From positions 111,490,936 to 111,554,935 of the forward strand of contig NC_037677.1 of NCBI RefSeq assembly GCF_003255815.1: 64,000 nt of DNA, given 5' to 3'. This DNA comes from Theropithecus gelada (Eukaryota > Chordata > Mammalia > Primates > Cercopithecidae). Both the position numbers and the translations under genes were made by a program. The notes under the pieces were generated by a model that saw nothing but the letters and a program-made list of their open reading frames with translations, did no database searches and had not been told where the DNA came from. This document shows positions 1 through 10,576 of this stretch, in pieces. How positions within the stretch are numbered: the first letter of the stretch is position 1; every line of letters begins with the position of its first letter.

Positions 1-505
1 GTTTCTCCACTGTAAAGTTATTCTTTCTCTCCCGTTTCCATACTGTATTCTTCGGAAGCAAAGTCATTGTAGATAGCTCACACTTCAGAAGTGTGGAGTT
101 AATACTGTACCTTCTTGAGGGTGGAGTATCTGCAAAAAACTGTTTGGAATTATTCTGCAAGGAAGACTGATGTCCCAAACCCTTTATCCAATCATTTATA
201 TCAATACAAATTCATGGATATTTGTCTTATACTTTACGTTATAATCTAATACTATTTCATTAATTTTGTTGCTCAAATTGTTCCAGCTTTGGCCTTTGGG
301 AACAGTTTCAGTTGGTTCCTGTGTCTGTTTAACATACCCCCATTCATATATGGGTGTTTTGTTTCTTTTTGTGTTTTAGTACTTCCTTACTTTTGGAGAT
401 TACAAAATACTCCCAGATCATCTCATATGTTTCCTGCCCCAGTCCTAGGATCAGCCATTTCTCCAAGATGCATCAGAGTCTTTTAAAACACCGAATTATT
501 TAGGA
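1..505. mobile_element. Old L1 (L1M-lineage) fragment
   Basis: The stretch matches a common mammalian L1M sequence, recognised from phrases such as the one around 265-300 (Gttgctcaaattgttccagc) and 430-475 (cctgccccagtcctaggatc). It enters from the left edge and fades out near 505. It has no usable reading frame; the 65-codon frame inside it has no known relatives that I recognise. Which L1 subfamily and which strand it belongs to are not settled. Confidence 0.55.
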
Positions 506-516
506 ATATTCAGGAA

Positions 517-527
517 GGGGGGGGGGG
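517..527 (+). repeat. Poly-G run (11 G)
   Basis: Eleven consecutive G residues, unusual in an AT-rich setting. It is likely length-variable and prone to sequencing error. Confidence 0.8.
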
Positions 528-1086
528 AAACATCTAAGTTCTGTAGCACTGCATTGACTTGGCATGGTGCTTTGGGTCCAGATAGCCGAGGAAGGGGTTT
601 TGGACTAGACACGTGGTATTTATAAAGCCTTTCAACCTAAGCACTCTGAAGACAGGGTAGAGGACATGGGTATGCTAACAAAACCATCCAGACTAAGTGA
701 CAGAGTGGGAAGCGCAGCGAACTTGTTTGGAGACAAGAGTGTCTATGTTAGCAGAAGGGAAATATTCATAGTCATCAATGTCATACACGTTAACTTTCAT
801 AGTCATCAATATCATACACTTTAACACAGCCACACAAAAGACTTCTACTTTAGATCTTTAATTTTTTTTTTCAAAGGAATCACATCCTAACAGGTTAAAG
901 AAGTTATTCAAAATACAGCTATACACCTGTGCCCCATTACTTATAGCACACTAGGAATGATTACTTTTTACAAATCCTGTAATTAGCTAGTAACTAGCAC
1001 AATCATATTGCATTATCTCTTTTGTGCTAAAAATATGAACTTGCTAATGATGAGCATGAACTAGAAATTGTATAACCTATTTTAGT
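528..1086. other. Unassigned sequence with a 31-bp tandem duplication
   Basis: No gene or confidently named repeat is seen. The unit starting ttcatagtcatcaat is present twice in tandem, at 765-794 and 796-825, with about three differences. The rest is AT-rich and looks unique. Confidence 0.6.
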
Positions 1087-1392
1087 ATTTTTTCGTTTTT
1101 CTTTCTGGAGACGGAGTTTCACTCTTGTTGCCCAAGCTGGAGTGCAATGGCACGATCTTGGCTCACTGCAATCTCTGCCTCCTGGGTTCAAGCGATTCTT
1201 CTGCCTCTGCCTCCTGAGCAGCTGGGATTACAGGCGCGTGCCACCACGCTCTGCTAATTTTTTGCATTTTTAGTAGAAACGGGTTTTCACCATGTTAGCC
1301 AGGCTGGTCTCAAACTCCTCACCTCAGGTGATCCGCCCGCCTCAGCCTCCCAAAGTGTTGGGATTACAGGCGTGAGCCATTGCGCCCAGCCG
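1087..1392 (-). mobile_element. Alu: Alu (S-type), full length
   Basis: A T-rich tail at the left is followed by gagacggag and the two Alu arms, ending in gcgcccagccgg. The order shows a minus-strand insertion. Imperfect copies of a T-rich word (gtattttttc and gaattttttc) flank it and may be the target-site duplication. Confidence 0.95.
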
Positions 1393-1980
1393 GAATTTTT
1401 TCATTTTAAAATTACTGGGAGACTCAAAAAGCAGAGGTGACTCAGGCCTCTCTAGGCCACAGAGGCCCTTGGATATAGATTTCTCCTTTCTTCTGACAGA
1501 AGCGATTTGCTTAAATCTGTACAGATGAGAACACAATTATTGTAAAATAGGAAAACCCACGTTGGTTTTGTACATTCGTGTTTGCTCTGTAAAGGGCAGC
1601 GCTCGTGTATCTTCAGCTGTATCTTGAAAGCTTTCCTGTCTCAGAAGCTTGCTTGCATTAAACATGAGGCGCCGCTAAGTGCTGTTGCCACCGGGGACTG
1701 CAGGCCGCTCTGCAGCCCTGGACGGTCTGAGTTCCGAGGGAAGGAAGGGCGCCGGCAGAGGCAGTGCTGTGCTGTGGGACGACTGCTGTGGATTCTGACT
1801 GCAGACGGGTCTGATTTTGATGTTTTTCTTTACTTAAGCGGCTGATCGTTTCTCTTTGCCATCCTGTGAGACGTGAGGGCATGCCTTGGATCTGTGAGGG
1901 GGGAAAAAATCCTCTTTTAAGAAAGGGGAAGTGAAGAAATAAGAAGAAAGGATGATGGAGAAGTAAGAAAGGAACATGGG
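1393..1980. other. Unique sequence with a GC-rich, CpG-containing core
   Basis: Between two Alus lies apparently unique DNA. The core at about 1665-1760 is GC-rich and has many CpG dinucleotides (ggcgccgc, cgccgg) for a primate intergenic region. It is too short for a standard CpG island. Opposing frames of 87 codons (+, 1582-1845) and 128 codons (-, 1658-2044) overlap here, which is expected in GC-rich DNA; neither resembles a protein I know and the minus one runs into the next Alu. Confidence 0.5.
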
Positions 1981-2280
1981 GCCGGGCACAGTGGGTCACG
2001 CCTATAATCCCAACACTTTGGCAGGTCGGGGAAGGGTGGATCACCTGAGGTCAGGAGTTCAAGATCAGCCTGGCAAACATGGTGAAACCCCGTCTCTTAA
2101 AAAAATACAAAAAATAGCCAGGCATGATGGCAGGTGCCTGTAATCCCAGCTAATCAGGAGGCTGAGACAGGAGAATGTGTGAACCCAGGAGCAGAGGTTT
2201 CAGTGAGCCAAGATTGCGCCATTGCACTCAAGCCTGGGAATTGATTGAGACTCTGTCTCAAAAAAAGAAAGAAAGAAAGG
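1981..2280 (+). mobile_element. Alu: Alu, full length
   Basis: It starts gccgggcacagtgg and ends in an A-rich tail with GAAA units that grades into a GA-rich tract reaching about 2310. Many CpG sites have decayed, so it is an older S- or J-type copy. Confidence 0.93.
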
Positions 2281-2699
2281 AGAGAGAGAGGGAGAAAAGA
2301 AAAGCTCTAGAAGGAAGAAAGGAGCCTAAGGGGAAAGACTGAGGAGGAAGCGGAAGAGACCATGGGCCCCCACCCTCTCGCTCACCAGCGCTTTGCCTTT
2401 TTGGCTCTGACTGCCCCCTGCCTGGTGGCTGGTCCTGCCTCCTTTCCCCTCTCTACCTTCTCTTCCTTCCTACCTTCCCGCCTGACTGCAACCCTTTCCC
2501 CAGGGAGAACACAAGGTCCCCAAGGAGCATTGTGGACCAGGCATGCAGGTCCACCTCATCCGTGGTCCTGCTCCGACCTTTGGCACGGAGCCTCCTCATG
2601 CAGAATTTGGCTTGTTCCTGTGACAGCTCCCCTCACCGCCCGCAACAGGGTACTGCAGTCCGGGCTCCATCACTGCCCAGCTCTGGTGCTTTAGGCACC
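2281..2699. other. Purine-rich tract then GC-rich unique DNA
   Basis: 2281-2350 is almost pure A and G, continuing from the Alu tail. From 2350 the sequence is C-rich and unique, with a CT-rich stretch near 2440-2480. A plus-strand frame of 110 codons (2362-2694) is open, but I see no recognisable domain and no splice or promoter context that decides in its favour. Confidence 0.5.
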
Positions 2700-2832
2700 C
2701 CACATCACCTCCCCGAGCCTCAGTTTCCTCATCTGTAAAATGGGGATGGTACCATCTACCGCAGAGGGTACTTGTAAGGACTGAACGAGGCACAGTCCTC
2801 CTTCCACACCTGCTACTAAGTAGGTGTTGGAT
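2700..2832 (+). mobile_element. MIR: MIR
   Basis: The MIR core phrase cctcagtttcctcatctgta followed by aaatggggat is intact, and further right the aged tail ends near taagtaggtgttggatg. Confidence 0.8.
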
Positions 2833-3717
2833 GCCCGGCAGGCCCTGCCACTGCTTCTCAGAACCCTCTCGGGTTCTTAGGCCTCTTGAACCAGAATTGA
2901 TAGGAATGAGACCTGCCAAGAGCTTTCTGGACAAGCTTCCCAGGGGGGCTCAGATGGACTCTCAAGCATTCTTTACAGAGATGAGTCTCTTCTCACCTGT
3001 CAGCTCCTTAGCATGGCCCCCTGGCCCTGTCCACCCTGGTGAGACTTCTCCTCTGCTGCCCCTCCCCACAGTGCTCCCCACTCACCTCAGACTTCTGCCC
3101 CCGCACAAGGGAAGGGGGCTAAAGAGAATGTTCTAAATGTTTTGCTATGAATTTACACTCTCCCTCCCTCCCATACCCTGTAACTATTGACATGTTTATT
3201 TATTTTTTCTGTTAAGTTACCGGAATAATTCTAGTTTTGCTCAGCCTTCCCAGTATTGATGAGCAATTCTGCAGCTTTTATCTGCAACTGTTACTCCTGA
3301 CAGTTAAGAACACGTCTGAAGCTTCGTTCCCGTTTATGCCTCCAAGCGTGTTGCTGACACATCCGGGCAAGGACAAAAGTACAAAGAACTCAAGGGAGCT
3401 TTCAAAGCCTGGAACGGGCTCAGAGCACCCCTGTTCTTAGAGGAACAATCAATGGGAAGCAAGGGTGTACCCAGGCCTCTCAACAGTTCCTGAGTGCTGT
3501 CACTGGAGGGCGATGTCTCCAAACTGTCTCTTTCCCCACCGAGAACCGCGCTGCCAGAGGATTCAGGTCAAGCACGAGCTTCCAAGTTCATTCAATTAGT
3601 AGGTCAACTGGAACCCATGAAGCTCCTTCAGAAATCCTGCAAAATATGGATACGCTATTAAGCTGGAGACAACAAAATTACTCAATATAGAATTTTGCAT
3701 TCAATCAATTATACTGT
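2833..3717. other. Apparently unique sequence
   Basis: GC-rich to about 3120, then mixed. It has short open frames (101 codons at 2831-3136) with no recognisable motif. No repeat was named with confidence. Confidence 0.5.
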
Positions 3718-3751
3718 CAGTATAATTATATAATTATAATTATATATAATT
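3718..3751. repeat. AT-rich simple repeat
   Basis: An irregular run of TATAATTA-type units made only of A and T. Confidence 0.85.
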
Positions 3752-3925
3752 CTCAATCCTGACTGAAGATTAGAATCACCTACAAAGGATTAAAAACCAT
3801 AGGGGTTGGGGCCTCACAAAAGGCCAGTTAAATACATCAGAATCTGGAAGATGGAGCAGGGGAATTTGTATATTTTTAAAGCTCCCCAGTGATTCTATTG
3901 TTCGTGCTACAAAATTCTAATTGAG
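3752..3925. mobile_element. MER5A: MER5A-type hAT-Charlie element
   Basis: The left end reads tctcaatcctgactgaagattagaatcacct and the right half contains aaagctccccagtgattcta, the two hallmark arms of this small non-autonomous DNA transposon. A further trace (gtggttgagaatttct) sits at about 4042-4058. Confidence 0.75.
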
Positions 3926-4765
3926 ACATTAGTGGCAGGCACCAAGGGAAAATGTATGGGAGAAAATTTTAATTTTAGACAATTCTATGATGTTTTCTCC
4001 TGCAAATTTGCTAAATCCTTAGCTTAATTCTGGAAGGGATCAGTGGTTGAGAATTTCTGCATGAAGTCATCTTGCGTCTGGAAGCCCGTTTTCAAATAAT
4101 AACACCTTTAGAGAGCTAGCAAGTTGTTAATACCTGTGTGTGAATTATTTCATCAGATACCAAGATAGCTAGGATTCTGAGAAAATTGAGACCAGAGAAG
4201 AAGTAACATTTTTTAAGGGGAAGAGAGAAGAAAATGTACATTGGCTCCTTCCCCCTACTCCCACCTTCCCCCAATATATAGACTTCGCTTCAACAGTCAG
4301 TATTAAAAACTAAAAGAAAATTATCTACAATGCCTCTATTTCTATTCACATTTTAATATATTTTCTTTCCAGTATTTCATGCATATATATTTTTTAATCT
4401 ATGAGGTCTATATAATTTTGTCTTATCCTTTTCACCTTAACATTATAATATGACCATTTTCTTAGGGCTTTGAAAAAATTTTGGAAGCATTATGAATGGC
4501 TGTCTAGAATCATATTTTGTGAACACACTCCAAATCACAACTACAGTGGAACACGGAGGATCAGTTTCACGCCCACTGGCCAAGGACTCACTGAACTCCC
4601 TAGCCAAGTTTAAGTTGGCTGTCCTCACCTAGTCCAACCAACTGAGGCTGAGGATAAGAGGAGTGGGGGCAAAGTCACTCATAGAAGCTGCTGGGAGCCC
4701 ACTTTTATATCTTTGTGGATGGATGATGGGAATCAGGATGGATAAGTCTAGAAAAGAGAAGCCTT
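3926..4765. other. Apparently unique sequence
   Basis: AT-rich DNA without a recognised gene or repeat, apart from the MER5A-like trace near 4050. Confidence 0.5.
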
Positions 4766-5072
4766 GGTCAGGCACAGTGGCTCACGCCTGTAATCCCAGC
4801 ACTTCGAGAGGCCGAGGCAGGTGGATCACCTGAGGTCAGGAGTTCAAGACTAGCCTGGCCAACATGGTGAAACCCCATCTCTACTAAAAATACAAAAATT
4901 AGCCGGGCATATGGCAGGTGCCTGTAATCCCAGCTATTCAGGAGGCTGAGGCAGAGAGAATTGCTTGAACCTGGGAGGCGGAGGTTGCAGTGAGCTGAGA
5001 TTGTGCCACTGCACTCCAACCTGGGCGACAGAGTGAGACTCCAACTCAAAAAGAAAAAAAGAAAGAAGGAAA
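4766..5072 (+). mobile_element. Alu: Alu (S-type), full length
   Basis: It starts ggtcaggcacagtggctc and ends in an A/G tail. Related flanks aaaagagaagcct (left) and aaaagaagcct (right) look like the target-site duplication with a small indel. Confidence 0.95.
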
Positions 5073-5262
5073 AGAAGCCTGGGCCAGTGGCTCATAGGTG
5101 TCCTCTACAACCTGTTCTTTCCTAACTCTTTCTTGGCTTTTGCCTAGGACACACTATGTTAGGAGCTCTGTGGGGATCAGGGACAATACACAAAGGAGCT
5201 AAGAATCCAAATTAGGAAACATAACATACATGAAATGAGAAGTTAAATAATAGTGATATTTG

Positions 5263-5350
5263 CTACATTTTTACAGAGCAGATATTATTATGTGCCAGGT
5301 TCTAATTACGTACATTTTTACAGAGCAGCTATTATTATGTGCCAGGTTTA
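5263..5350 (+). repeat. 48-bp tandem duplication
   Basis: The unit tacatttttacagagcag... at 5263-5310 is repeated from 5311 with a single A/C difference across the first ~37 bases. It lies at the left end of a MIR. Confidence 0.9.
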
Positions 5351-5505
5351 TTATGTCATTTACTCTTCAGAATCATTCTATAAGCAAGCTACCAATATTC
5401 CTTATTTACAGATAAGAAAACTAGGCTGAGAGAAGTAAAGTTGCAGTTGTTAAAGGTAACTAGAATTTGAACTTAAGCAGCCAAAGCCCTCACTATTTCC
5501 ATAGC
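5311..5505 (-). mobile_element. MIR: MIR
   Basis: The reverse complement of the MIR core is present: tttacagataagaaaactaggctgagagaag, then gttaaaggtaactagaatttgaac. The 48-bp duplication above extends its right-hand (here left) end. Confidence 0.75.
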
Positions 5506-6000
5506 ACTGGGCAATCTCCCATGACTGCATTGTGATCTGATCTTAATGGAGGGACAGACTCTCAGAAAATTGAGCATCATCTTACAGTGTCTCAAACAAA
5601 CAAACAAATAATATCCAGCAAATCCTTTAATCCCTGTTTTACCTCCCTCCCTTGGGACATGACTTAGGTAAGCTCCAAAATTAAGTTAGAGAAGGAAACA
5701 GATCTCATCTACAAAATGCAATTATACCACAGCTAGATGAATAAATCCATATGAATACTGAAATACACACATACTCTGAGCACTAATACTTTTCAAGAAA
5801 GGTAATGATGCAGGAAAAAAAATGTCTCTGAAATACAGCGTTTTATAGCGGTTCCCAAATTCCTGTCTCTTGAAATCTCCTGGAAGTGGCATTCCCCTTT
5901 CTTGCAATAACAGACAGTTGCTCAAATGCCTCATAAGGAGCGGTGGGCATGGTCAGCTGCAGGGCTTTGGTTTTGCAGAGTGACGGGTTTATTTTTGTTT
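5506..6000. other. Apparently unique sequence with a short CAAA repeat
   Basis: A (CAAA)4 run lies at about 5592-5609. The remainder shows no gene or named repeat. Confidence 0.5.
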
Positions 6001-6294
6001 GTTTTGCTTTTCAGACAGGGTCTGGCTCTGTCACCCAGGTGGAGTGCAGTGGTGCTCTCTCGGCTCACTGCAACCTCCACCTCCCGGGTTCAAGTGATTC
6101 TCCTGCCTCAGTCACCAGAGTAGCTGGGATTACAGGCCTGCACCATCACACCTGCCTATTTTTTTGTGTCTTTAGTAGAGACAGGGTTTCACCCTATTGG
6201 CTGGGCTGGTCTCCAACTCCTAGGCTCATGCGATCCTCCTGCCTTAGCCTCCCAAAGTGCTGGGATTACAGGCGTGAGCCACTACACCCAACCC
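6001..6294 (-). mobile_element. Alu: Alu (older S/J-type)
   Basis: Minus-strand order, starting near gacagggtctggctctg and ending gagccactacacccaacc. The frame of 162 codons that crosses it and the L1 at its right is an Alu artefact. Confidence 0.93.
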
Positions 6295-6590
6295 GAAGGG
6301 TTTTAACAGTTTTATTAAGATGTAATTCACATACTATACAATTCACCCATTTAAAGTGTATGGTTCAATGGCTTTTAATATATTCACGGAGCTGTGCTTC
6401 CATCTCTATAATTTTAGAACGTTTTCGTTAACCCCCAAAGAAGCTCTGCTCCCCATAACCATCACCCCAATCCTCCCGCCCCCAATCCCCAGCCTTAGGC
6501 AAGCCGAAATGTACTTCCTGTCTCTATAGATTTGTCTGTTCTGGGCATTTCATGTAAATGGAATCATGCACTGTGTGGTCGTATAGTGAA
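6295..6590 (-). mobile_element. L1: L1 3' UTR fragment (L1MB/MC-type)
   Basis: The sequence is the reverse complement of the familiar L1 3' end: ttattaagatgtaattcaca at the left, aaagtgtatggttcaatgg, then tctctatagatttgtctgtt on the right. The element 3' end is at the left. The Alu at 6001-6294 abuts its tail. Confidence 0.85.
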
Positions 6591-6719
6591 GTGTGTGAGT
6601 ATGGAGCAAGAGCTAATTGGTTACAGGCAACAGAGGAAAGGCTGAGAGCACCACTATTGTCTTCCCCACTGAATGCTGGATGTCACCCCTCTAAATAAGT
6701 GTGGAATACATATTTAAAG

Positions 6720-6876
6720 ATATTGGCTTGTAGCTGGGCATGGTGGTGTGCATCTGTAGTCCCAGCTATTTGGGAGGCTGAAGTGAGAAAATCCCTTGAG
6801 CCCTGGAGCCCAAGTCCAGCCTGGGAACACCACGAGAGCCTCCTGTGTCTAAAATATAAAAAAGAATATTGGCTTG
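6720..6876 (+). mobile_element. Alu: 5'-truncated Alu (one arm) with perfect target-site duplication
   Basis: About 135 bp, 6731-6865, resembling only the right Alu arm (tagctgggcatggtgg... agcctggg), with an internal deletion and a poor A tail. It is bounded by perfect 11-bp repeats atattggcttg at 6720-6730 and 6866-6876. The duplication shows that it was inserted in this short form. Confidence 0.88.
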
Positions 6877-7033
6877 AAAGAAGCTAAACAGTCAGTCTTT
6901 CTGTAGGTCCAGCCAGGCAATCAGCAAGGGTCTTCAAGCACTGACCCTCCAAAGATAAGCTCCCATCCAGTTTTCTCCGTTTCTAGATGGGCAACTGAAT
7001 TATTTGAGGGGTTTGTTAAAAGTACAGATTCCC

Positions 7034-7321
7034 GGCCAGGCACGGTGGCTCACGCCTGTAATCCCAGCACTTTCGGAGGCCGAGGCAGGCAAATCACCCG
7101 AGGTCAGGAGTCCAAGACCAGCCTGGCCACCATGGTGAAACCCCATCTCTACTAAAAATACAAAAATTAGCCAGACATCGTGGCGGGCACCTATAATCCC
7201 AGCTACTCAGGAGGCTGAGGCAGGAGAATCACTAGAACCTCAGAGGTGGAGGTTGCAGTGAGCCGAGATCATGCCACTGCACTTCAGCCTGGGCAACATA
7301 GTGAGACTCCATCTCAAAGCA
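7034..7321 (+). mobile_element. Alu: Alu (S-type), full length
   Basis: It starts ggccaggcacggtggctc and ends in ctccatctcaaag, where the A tail has turned into a CA microsatellite. The word agattcc occurs on both sides and fits a target-site duplication. Confidence 0.96.

Positions 7322-7325
<4 letters not shown>

Positions 7326-7369
<44 letters not shown>
7326..7369 (+). repeat. (CA)n microsatellite, about 22 units
   Basis: An uninterrupted CA run grown from the Alu tail. It is probably polymorphic. Confidence 0.95.
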
Positions 7370-7372
<3 letters not shown>

Positions 7373-7495
7373 ATTCCTGGGCTCCTTCCTAGGAATTCAA
7401 TATGTGTTGCATGGGTGCAGATATCTGTATTTTAAGGAAGCACTCCTAGTGATTCTGATGCTGTAGGGCATGAGACAGGCATTTGGAAACCACCA

Positions 7496-8099
7496 TACAA
7501 CGCTTCGCTTCAGAGATAAGACAAAAGCTTCCTTTGTTTCCACATTTCCCTATCAGTCCAACTTCCTTGTAGAAGCAGCAACAGGGACCTTCCCTCCTTA
7601 CAAGGCCATCTCAATTATTATATGGAAATTCCACTTTACAGAGGCCAATGGTTTCTTTCCAGTATAAACATAACAGAAAGCCTTGGAGACAACGTCAAAC
7701 TGCTGACTTGCTGGGCCTTTCTTATTCGCTGGGTGAATCTGGGACTTCAAACAATCACTGTGCCTGAACTAACGAGGGGGCTGTAAACATGCCTGCACCG
7801 TTCTCCAGCTCCCCTTTCGGGGCCTGAAAATTTATCTCTTCGCAGTGAGCGGAAATACTTTCCTTAGCTGAGTCCCCTGTTTTATGCCTTTGATTTACCG
7901 AAGCTTCTCAACAAATAAATACAAATTGACTGTAAGGTCACAGCCTTTTGGAGAGCTTTCCAAAAGCCTTCAAGAGTAAGGGAGATAAACTGGAACAATA
8001 TTTGGAAAATAATCCCAGTTGTTTATCACTTTCCGGGGGGCGGAGACGCTGATTGGATCTTGGCCCCTCCCCGGCACCCTATGAGGCAGACAGGGCTTT
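7496..8099. other. Apparently unique sequence
   Basis: No gene or confidently named repeat. There is a short GC-rich patch near 8030-8090. Confidence 0.5.
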
Positions 8100-8205
8100 A
8101 TCAGCTGCTTTCTGCATGTAGAGAGAAGAGACTCAGAGAAGTGAAGAGGGTTGCCCAAGATTCCCCAGCTGGCCAGTAGGAACCTTGTCCCAGACCTTCA
8201 TTCCA
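8100..8205 (-). mobile_element. MIR: MIR fragment
   Basis: gactcagagaagtgaagagggttgcccaag and agctggccagtaggaacc match the reverse complement of the MIR core. Confidence 0.65.
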
Positions 8206-9190
8206 GATTTCAAGGACCTGGGCTTGCCATGTTGCCTAACAGCCATAAATATTTTAGAGAAGCCTGCTGGGATGTAAGGAACTTCAGAGATTTTAGCCCC
8301 CACCATTTAGCCACAGAGCCTGGCTTTATGGAGCCACTAATTCATTCTGACAGTGCCTGATCACCCGCAGAGCCTCAGCAGGGAGACCTACACATTTCAA
8401 GGATAGCTAGCCCAGGAGTTCTCCCCAAATGCCCATTCTAGGCCATCTCAGAGCTCTGCTAGACTCGCTCTCCCCATCCTCCATTTCTCCTGGAAAAATC
8501 AAACATGACCTGGTTTATTTGTAAGCCCAGGTGGCCCATCCATTTCCAAGACAGTCAAGACCTGGCCATTAAATCATACTTGTGTATGTGCGTGTGCATG
8601 TGCATGTCTGTGTGTGTGTGTGTGCGCGCGCTTTGTTTGTTTGTAATGACTTCGGTTTCAGAAGGCTGCTTTTGGATCTTCCTGTTTGGCCTGAGTGTGG
8701 GACACGAGCTAGGGCTTGCTGACCTGAATCAGCACTGTGTTGCTGTAAGCATGAGTCTGCTTACCCAAGGACAGAAGAGAAGTTCATGGGCTTTTTTGGG
8801 AGCAGCCTCAGCTGGATGGTAACTGTTCCTCACCTCCCAGAAGCTGGGGGAGCTTCAGCAGCCACCTCAGGCAGGCACCTCTCAGTGAAGAATGAGGCAG
8901 TCTGTCCCCAGACATTTCCACTGTGTCTGTAGCCACAGGAGGCTCTTGTGGCTGGAGAGCTCATGTGTGCTGTACTCTGTGCCTCTGTGATTTTCTCCTA
9001 CCCTCATCACAGCCCACACGGTACATACTCCAATGCTCACCTCTGGATGAAAAAACGGACTCTGAGAGAGGAGAGAGGCACTAGAGAAATTCCTGCTAGT
9101 ACAGTGAGGACTACAAAGGACACGCCAAAAAGTGCTAGGCAGTGTTTGAAAGGAAGATTTGGTCTGAGGAGTCAGAAAACGCCTCGTGAG
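8206..9190. other. Apparently unique sequence with a TG/CG-rich run
   Basis: A mixed (TG)n with ATG and CG interruptions lies at about 8581-8632. The rest shows no gene. A weak MIR-like trace (ctctgagagaggagagaggcac) lies near 9059. Confidence 0.5.
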
Positions 9191-9602
9191 ACTGGGCAAG
9201 GTGGCTCGCACCTGTCATCCCAATGTGGGATATGATGAGGTTTCTCTTTAAGCATTATTCCCAACACCAACACTTTGGGAGGCCAAGGCAGGCAGACCAC
9301 TTGAGGTCAGGAGCTCGAGGCCAGCCTGGTCAACATGATGAAACCCTGGCTCTACTAAAAATACAAAAAAATTAGCCAGGCATGGTGGTATGCACCTGTA
9401 GTCCCAGCTACTTGGGAGGCTGGGGCAGGAGAATTGCTTGAATTCAGGAGGCAGAGGTTGCAGTGAGCCAAGATCGTGCCACTGCACTCCATTCTGGGTG
9501 GCAGAGCAAGACTCTGTCTCAAAAAAAAAAAAAAAAAAAAAAAAAGAAAGAAAGAAAAGAAAAAAAGAAAGAAAGAAAAACAAAGAAAAAAAGAAAATAA
9601 AA
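9191..9602 (+). mobile_element. Alu: Alu with a ~45-bp internal non-Alu insertion
   Basis: The first 33 bases of an Alu (actgggcaaggtggctcgca...) are followed at about 9224-9268 by non-Alu sequence. The Alu then resumes with aacactttgggagg. Long A/G tail at 9521-9602. The flanks aaacgcctcgtgag (left) and aaacacctcgtgag (right, from about 9600) are a 14-bp target-site duplication with one mismatch, so the extra DNA lies inside one insertion. Confidence 0.93.
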
Positions 9603-10250
9603 CACCTCGTGAGCAACAGTTCCTTTCTCGGCTTGATCCAGAAGGATGACTAAGGGTTCATGAAGGTGCAAGGCAGTGCCAGGCAGGAAAGAGCAGCCAG
9701 GAGATGGACTGGGACTGGCGAAAGGCTCGTGACAGGGTAGGACGCTGGGCACTTAAAGAGCACCAGCATGGTATGGGTAGAAAGAGAAATCACCAGGAAA
9801 GGAGGACAGAAGCCAGACTGGGGGAGGCCTTAGAGGGTAAAGATTTTGGACCATTTTGTGACATTACCGGGTTAATTTTTCAGATGAAACCTGGAATAGC
9901 AGGACCTTATATCATTTCCTATGAGGAAATATTCCAGGTTTCACCCGCCTGCTTTCCAAGGGACTTTTGGAGCATATCAGCCGATTCATAGGATGAAGAG
10001 TGGCTTTGGATGTCAGTTGTCCTCTTCTCATGTCCACATGTCTTCTCTTCCTATCCACATTGTAAATTCTTTGAGCTCAAAGACACCATGCTTTGTAGAA
10101 CATCCTCCCCTCACAAGCCACTCCCCCACAGCCTTAATTATTTACTATTAAACAATTTTTGATAAGAAGGAGGGCATAAAAAAGATAAGGTGTCTAATGG
10201 GTCTATACTGGATGAAAATAAATGCAATATTCTATCCAAGCTTAACATGA
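9603..10250. other. Unassigned sequence with possible old repeat traces
   Basis: 9700-9860 weakly resembles an old interspersed repeat (gaggccttagagggtaaagattttgg). 10055-10090 resembles an L2 tail (attgtaaattctttgagctcaaag). No gene is seen. Confidence 0.4.
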
Positions 10251-10260
10251 TATACAAGAG

Positions 10261-10566
10261 ATTTTTTGTTTGTTTGTTTTTCTGAGACAAAGTCTCACTC
10301 TGTCACCCAGGCTGGAGTGCAATGGCATGATCTCAGCTCACTGCAACCTCCGCCTCCCAGGTTCAAACGATTCTCTTGTCTCAGCCTCCCAAGCAGCTGG
10401 GACTACAGGCATGTGCCACCACTCCTGACTAATTTTTTGTGTTTTTAGTAGAGATGGGGTTTCTCCATGTTGGTCAGGCTGGTCTCAAATTCCCGACCTC
10501 AGGTGATCCGCCCGCCTCAGTCTCCCAAAGTGCTGAGATTACAGGTATGAGCCACCGCACCCGGCC
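10261..10566 (-). mobile_element. Alu: Alu (S-type), full length
   Basis: A (TTTG)n-rich tail, then ctgagacaaagtctcactc through gagccaccgcacccggcc. The flanks tatacaag at 10251 and 10569 form the target-site duplication. Confidence 0.96.
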
Positions 10567-10576
10567 AGTATACAAG

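Larger units (their letters stand above)
6985..7495. mobile_element. MER5A: MER5A-type element split by an Alu
   Basis: 6985-7033 (gaattatttgaggggtttg... acagattcc) and 7370-7495 (gattcctgggctcc... gattctgatgctg... ggaaaccacca) look like the two halves of one MER5A. The Alu at 7034-7321 sits between them and is therefore younger. Confidence 0.65.

Noticed and set aside
1658..2044. 128-codon minus-strand open frame
   Set aside because: GC-rich DNA lowers stop frequency, the frame extends into an Alu, and no protein family is recognised.
5943..6431. 162-codon plus-strand open frame
   Set aside because: It runs through a minus-strand Alu into an L1 3' UTR; Alu antisense frames are commonly open and the product is the usual Alu-like peptide.
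8581..8632. Alternating TG/CG run, possible Z-DNA or regulatory site
   Set aside because: It is an ordinary degenerate TG microsatellite with no further support.
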